Source: Pelecanus crispus
Taxonomy: Eukaryota; Chordata; Aves; Pelecaniformes; Pelecanidae
Direction of reading: 5' to 3'
DNA length: 64,000 nucleotides
NCBI RefSeq assembly: GCF_030463565.1
Contig: NC_134649.1
Span: 34,063,044 to 34,127,043, forward strand
Shown in pieces: positions 60,155 through 64,000 of this stretch. Below the pieces are notes generated by a model that saw nothing but the letters and a program-made list of their open reading frames with translations, was not told where the DNA came from and did no database searches. The position numbers and the translations under genes are program-made. Each line of letters begins with the position of its first letter. Position 1 is the first letter of the stretch.

Positions 60155-63100
60155 TAGCATCAACATTTCCACAAAGCAGGACTGACTCTGCCTCAAGACC
60201 AGCACCTGGGGTCTGAGTCCCAGATTCATACGCCTCTTCCTAGATCTCCCTTAGGTCCTGTCCTAACAAGCACCACCAACCTGAGCTTGTTGGCTGGCTC
60301 CTCAATGTGAGGTGACATCCTGGCCTTTTCAGGTGAGCCCCAACTGCTCTGCAAGGAGCGGAAGCTTAGCTGGGCTTTCTGCATGAGCAAGCTCTGCCTG
60401 TCCCTCCAGGGGCACAAGCCAAGAACCAGAGTCGTTGCAAACAGCAGCTCAGTTCGAGGCAGGCAGATGCTCAGGGGATCGTCTAGACATGATTGCCATT
60501 TCATATGCCTGATTTCACATCTTCCATCTTCAAGTAGCTCTTAAGTAGCTTGATTTAATGATCCAACACATTTCCACCCAAGCCCCAGGCTATGGGGAAA
60601 TTTGCACAGGTGTGGCAGTGTTTCATTACACAGCAAGATGCAACAGCTCCCAGCCGCGCACAGGAGCTTCCCAGGGCTCCCAGAGTGCTCTGGACGCTAT
60701 CGCTGCATTATCTGCTGCTCAAGATGCTCAGCTTGCAGCCAACGTAAGCCTCAACACCTCTCAGCTCACCATCATCAGGTGGAGGAGCCGGCACAGGTCC
60801 GAAGCATGGCCATGTCCCGTGGCAGTGGTGGAGCTGAGCATGGAGTCTACCTCTCCCCTAATTGCTTCATCTTGTACTTGACACCACGTGGTCACCCAGG
60901 GCATGAAAAAGTGCAGGGTTAATGAGCTAAATGCCATAATTATTTAATATAATTAACCACCGGATTGAAATGGGTTCGTTACCTAGATGATAGTCTGCTA
61001 GACATCTTCCCTGTTCTTCTTAGAGCACTGGCCTGAACACAGGAAAGGCTTTGCCACATCTTCCCCATTGGGGGAGCAGAGAGGAGGAAGTCCTGCTTTT
61101 TTTTTTTTTTTTTAAATTGATTTTATTTTCACAGACTGTTGATCCTGAATTCAAAGAGAAGCCATCTCTCATCTCAGGCTCTGGCACTGCAGGATGCCAG
61201 AACAACCGTGGGTTTCTGGATGGCCAGCATGGGTGCTCACACTGGTTTGGATCAAAGCAAGGGAGGCAGCCGCCTTCCACAGCCCCATCAACTGCTTCCC
61301 AGGGCCATGGTCAGCACCCTTCCAATGGGGCTAGTGAAATTAATTGCCTCCATCCTTTGGTGTTTCATGTGAGACAGCTTACAAGAACCATCCATTCTGC
61401 ATTTCTCCCCCTTCCCAATGCAAACCAGATGATTTTAAAGCATCTTTGGCACTCCAATGGAGATGCTTTTGATGAACCTGCTTCTCGCTCTTGCAAAAGC
61501 AGCCCCCACATGGGAGGAGGGACGGGACGGGGGTCCTCCCTGCCCCACACACAGCGGATGGGCTCTGGCCACATGCAGCCCTTGCACCAGGCCTGTAACG
61601 TTTTTTCAGCGCTCTTCTGTTGTGATTGTGGGTTGGAGGGATATCTCACAGCGTGCTGAGGCCTGGGTTCGTTTTGCCAGTGATTGATTCAGCCCAAGGG
61701 AGCTGATCTGCATTAGGAGATCCCCCCTTGTGCTTCAGGTGCAGCTGGAGAACATCATTACATCTGTAAATGGGGAAATCCTCATCTTGCAGGGCTCTGG
61801 GGTCCAGAAACAGCCATACAGGGTTCATTGTTCAGGCAGAGCTCATTTACTTTGAGAAAAGCAGCCAAAGAGCCAGCTTTCTCCTTTCATCTCTTCCACT
61901 CCTACAGAGCCATCCAAACCCACTGCTGTGACCCACAAGCCAAAACACACCGTGAGGCTCTTGGGGCTTTGACCAGAGCCACCAAAAGCTACATTATTGG
62001 CCGAGCTGGCTGGCTCCTCGCTGAACAACATTGCCTCCGCGTTTGCAGACACTGCCTGTAACAGGGTACGAGGATGAAGACATCATTGGCAGTGTTTTGC
62101 CTGGGCTCCCTTCCAGCAGCCCTCGCTGCAAGGAGGGGGTGACCGATTCCCGGAGCAGCTCCGTGAAGTCATTCTCTCCCGAAGTGCCTTCTCTTCCCTG
62201 ACATCATCAGCTGGGGAAAGCAGGCACAACAGCAGTCCCCTGTTGCAGGACTTGCTTCCGAAGGCGCCAGCAAACGGTGCCTCACTGCTCACAGAGAGTT
62301 GGCTGGCACCCCAGGGAGCATGGCTGGGTGCTCCTGATACCTTTGCTCCAAGTAAACTGCCATGGAGAAGTGGCCCCAGAGGGCTGATGTTTGGTGAGCT
62401 GGGTGACACTGGTGGGAAAAGGCTCAGAAAAGGCAGAAAGGAAACTACTCACCCAGCTCAGTCCCTTTGGTTGAACCTGGCTTGGGAGCACCTTCAAGCT
62501 CTGGATAACCAGGAGTTCACAGGCTCAGCAAAGCCTCCCTCTACCCTGAGGTCAAGGTCCTGCAGTGGAGACCCGTGTGGTCCATGTGGATGCAGAAACC
62601 TTCATTTAAATGAGAGAAATGTGGCATTAGTGATGAACGTCTTCCAGAGGGGCTCCAATGGGAAAGGAGGGCACACCCCTTATTGCAGCTGAGATTTTTC
62701 CTCCAGTCCCTTTGATGCCCAGTAAAATACCCAGGCAGAGAGGGCAAGGAGCTTTCCTGGAGGATGCTGGACCCTGGGAGCGGGTTATCCCCCAGACCCA
62801 GAGAGAGCAGCTGGGAGTAGCTCCCAAATTAACAGGAGTGGGGGCTGAGCTCCTGTGTTGGAAGTATTTAGATTTTCTGGGCTGGCATCTTCACCTCCTT
62901 GTCCACCCCAGCAGCACCCAGTGTGGTTTTACCCCAAGAGAGTCCCAGTATAGCTCATCCTGCAGTGCTGGGGCTGCATGCTGCCCTTCCAAAAGCTTTC
63001 ATCCACTCAGGATGCCCCTGCCAACACGCCCACAAACACTCACCTTCTGCCCCAGTTTCCAAATCAAACATTTTAATTTAAGGCAGGATGAATTATTTCA

Positions 63101-63406
63101 AGGCAGGGGGGAATCACATGCAGAAAGTAGAATTTATCTTCCTTTTTCCAGAAATTAGCATGAGCCACTTCTTTACTCTTTAAACTTCTTAAGAGATTAA
63201 CTGGAAAATGAAACATTTGGCCTTTTCATTACATCTCCTCCTTTCTTCCTTTCTTTTTTTTCTATGACAAAAAGAAAAGAAAAAAGAAAAAAATGTTGCA
63301 ACCATTGGAAATAATTTACAAAAGGGAAGAAACTTTCGTTTCTCAACTACAACACAAGCAAGATTCGTAGTCCTTTTTAGCATCTTCACTCTCTATCTTC
63401 TTACTC
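60155..63406. other. Non-coding stretch with one AT-rich block
   Basis: At 60915-60995 there is an AT-rich non-repetitive block (GCCATAATTATTTAATATAA then TTAACCACCGG). A T17 run lies at 61097-61113. The 202-codon + frame at 61051-61659 starts upstream of and reads through this T-run and has no recognisable domain. Nothing else is supported. Confidence 0.5.
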
Positions 63407-63997
63407 CTAGAATCTAGAAGAAGGGGGAGACTTCTTGAAAAGATTTGGGAAAAAAAAAAGCTGGATTCCAGAGATCCTGGCTCCTTGTGCTCTAGAGAAG
63501 TTGCCAAAACGTACTGATATTTGAACAGTATACACTAGCACTGGAACCTTGTTGGTGGTGGAAATAGCCAAGAATTGATTTGAAATTAAGTGAGTTTGAT
63601 GGTGTTTGTAGCTTTTTGTGTTCACTTTCATGCTGTCAGGGTTCAATAACAGGCCGAAACATAACCCTTGGGCTTGTAAGTCTCTAACAGAGGCAGTAAT
63701 ATTCGTCCAGGCTGGGGACAGCAGCAAAGCCACGTGATCAACTGCAGCAAAGCTGCATAACTGGGATTTGCTTGTTTGACTTCCAACCAAAGATAAAGTC
63801 AATTTGAGAATAAGCTTCCTCTGAGCAACTTCTATGATGAAGTCCAAGATAATCATGGATCTGTTTGCGGATGCTCTGCCAGCAAGGAAGGATGTACTCA
63901 TGAACAACGGGATCTGTTCTGACTGCTGGCAGTCAGTTGTCCGTGGTTTATTCAGATGGCCAGGGGATACCAGCTTGGGAATGAGGTCTCCTTGCAT
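63407..63997 (-). mobile_element. Decayed non-CR1 LINE reverse-transcriptase fragment, running off the window
   Basis: The minus-strand frame is open for 196 codons from the ATG at 63997 and stays open to the window edge. Residues about 37-57 (FLAGRASANR, then IIEVAQR) resemble the GFxxGRSTxDxIxxLRxIIEKA motif of RTE-like LINE reverse transcriptases. Residues 83-92 (FAAVDHVALL) resemble the FADDVALL catalytic box with the aspartate pair disrupted. Residues about 114-124 (FGLLLNPDSMK) and 153-176 (VYTVQISV, then FSRAQGARIS) resemble the GLxLNxxKTK and FxYLGxxIS...EIxxRI segments. The stretch between the first two motifs is about 25 residues against roughly 100 or more in intact enzymes, so the catalytic middle is deleted. 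Assignment is by eye. It is not CR1, which reads FADDTKLGG here. Alternatives are another LINE clade or chance. Confidence 0.45.
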
Positions 63998-64000
63998 GCC

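Overview
The window is nuclear DNA of a vertebrate, most likely a bird. It holds one recognisable protein-coding gene with GT-AG introns and long non-coding flanks. Its interspersed repeats include several CR1 LINE fragments, one ending in the bird-typical 3' tail built from ATTCTATG-like units. The species cannot be fixed from the sequence alone.

The gene is DUSP7 (dual-specificity phosphatase 7, also MKP-X or PYST2), on the minus strand from about 34.36 kb down to about 25.79 kb. Three coding exons (33888-33477, 31110-30682 and 28198-27891) join in frame into a complete 382-residue protein. It has an N-terminal rhodanese-like domain with a kinase-interaction arginine motif, a serine-rich linker with a nuclear-export-like segment, and a C-terminal phosphatase domain with Asp263 and the Cys294/Arg300 signature loop. 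The product is expected to dephosphorylate and switch off ERK1/2 as a feedback brake on growth-factor signalling. A large CpG island covers exon 1, the promoter and the start of intron 1. The 3' UTR is about 2.1 kb, AT-rich, and ends at an AATAAA signal at 25818-25813.

The left flank (1 to about 25.78 kb, downstream of DUSP7) has no exon I can support. It holds simple repeats, a 40-bp alternating pyrimidine-purine tract, a strong G-quadruplex tract about 0.7 kb past the poly(A) site, an A/C-only tract, a possible ancient SINE tail, and two AT-rich blocks that look like conserved non-coding elements.

The right flank (34.4-64 kb, upstream of DUSP7) also has no supported exon. It holds four CR1 fragments, two of them as an inverted pair. 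It also holds relics of an old amniote repeat, two short minisatellites, several AT-rich homeodomain-site-rich blocks and, at the right edge, a decayed non-CR1 LINE reverse-transcriptase fragment in a 591-base open frame.

The observations most worth a second look are: a near-identical CArG/TATA-like palindrome in the DUSP7 promoter and again just past its poly(A) site; the RT fragment at 63.4-64 kb; and an ETS/CRE-like cluster in intron 2. I found no convincing undescribed multi-gene system.
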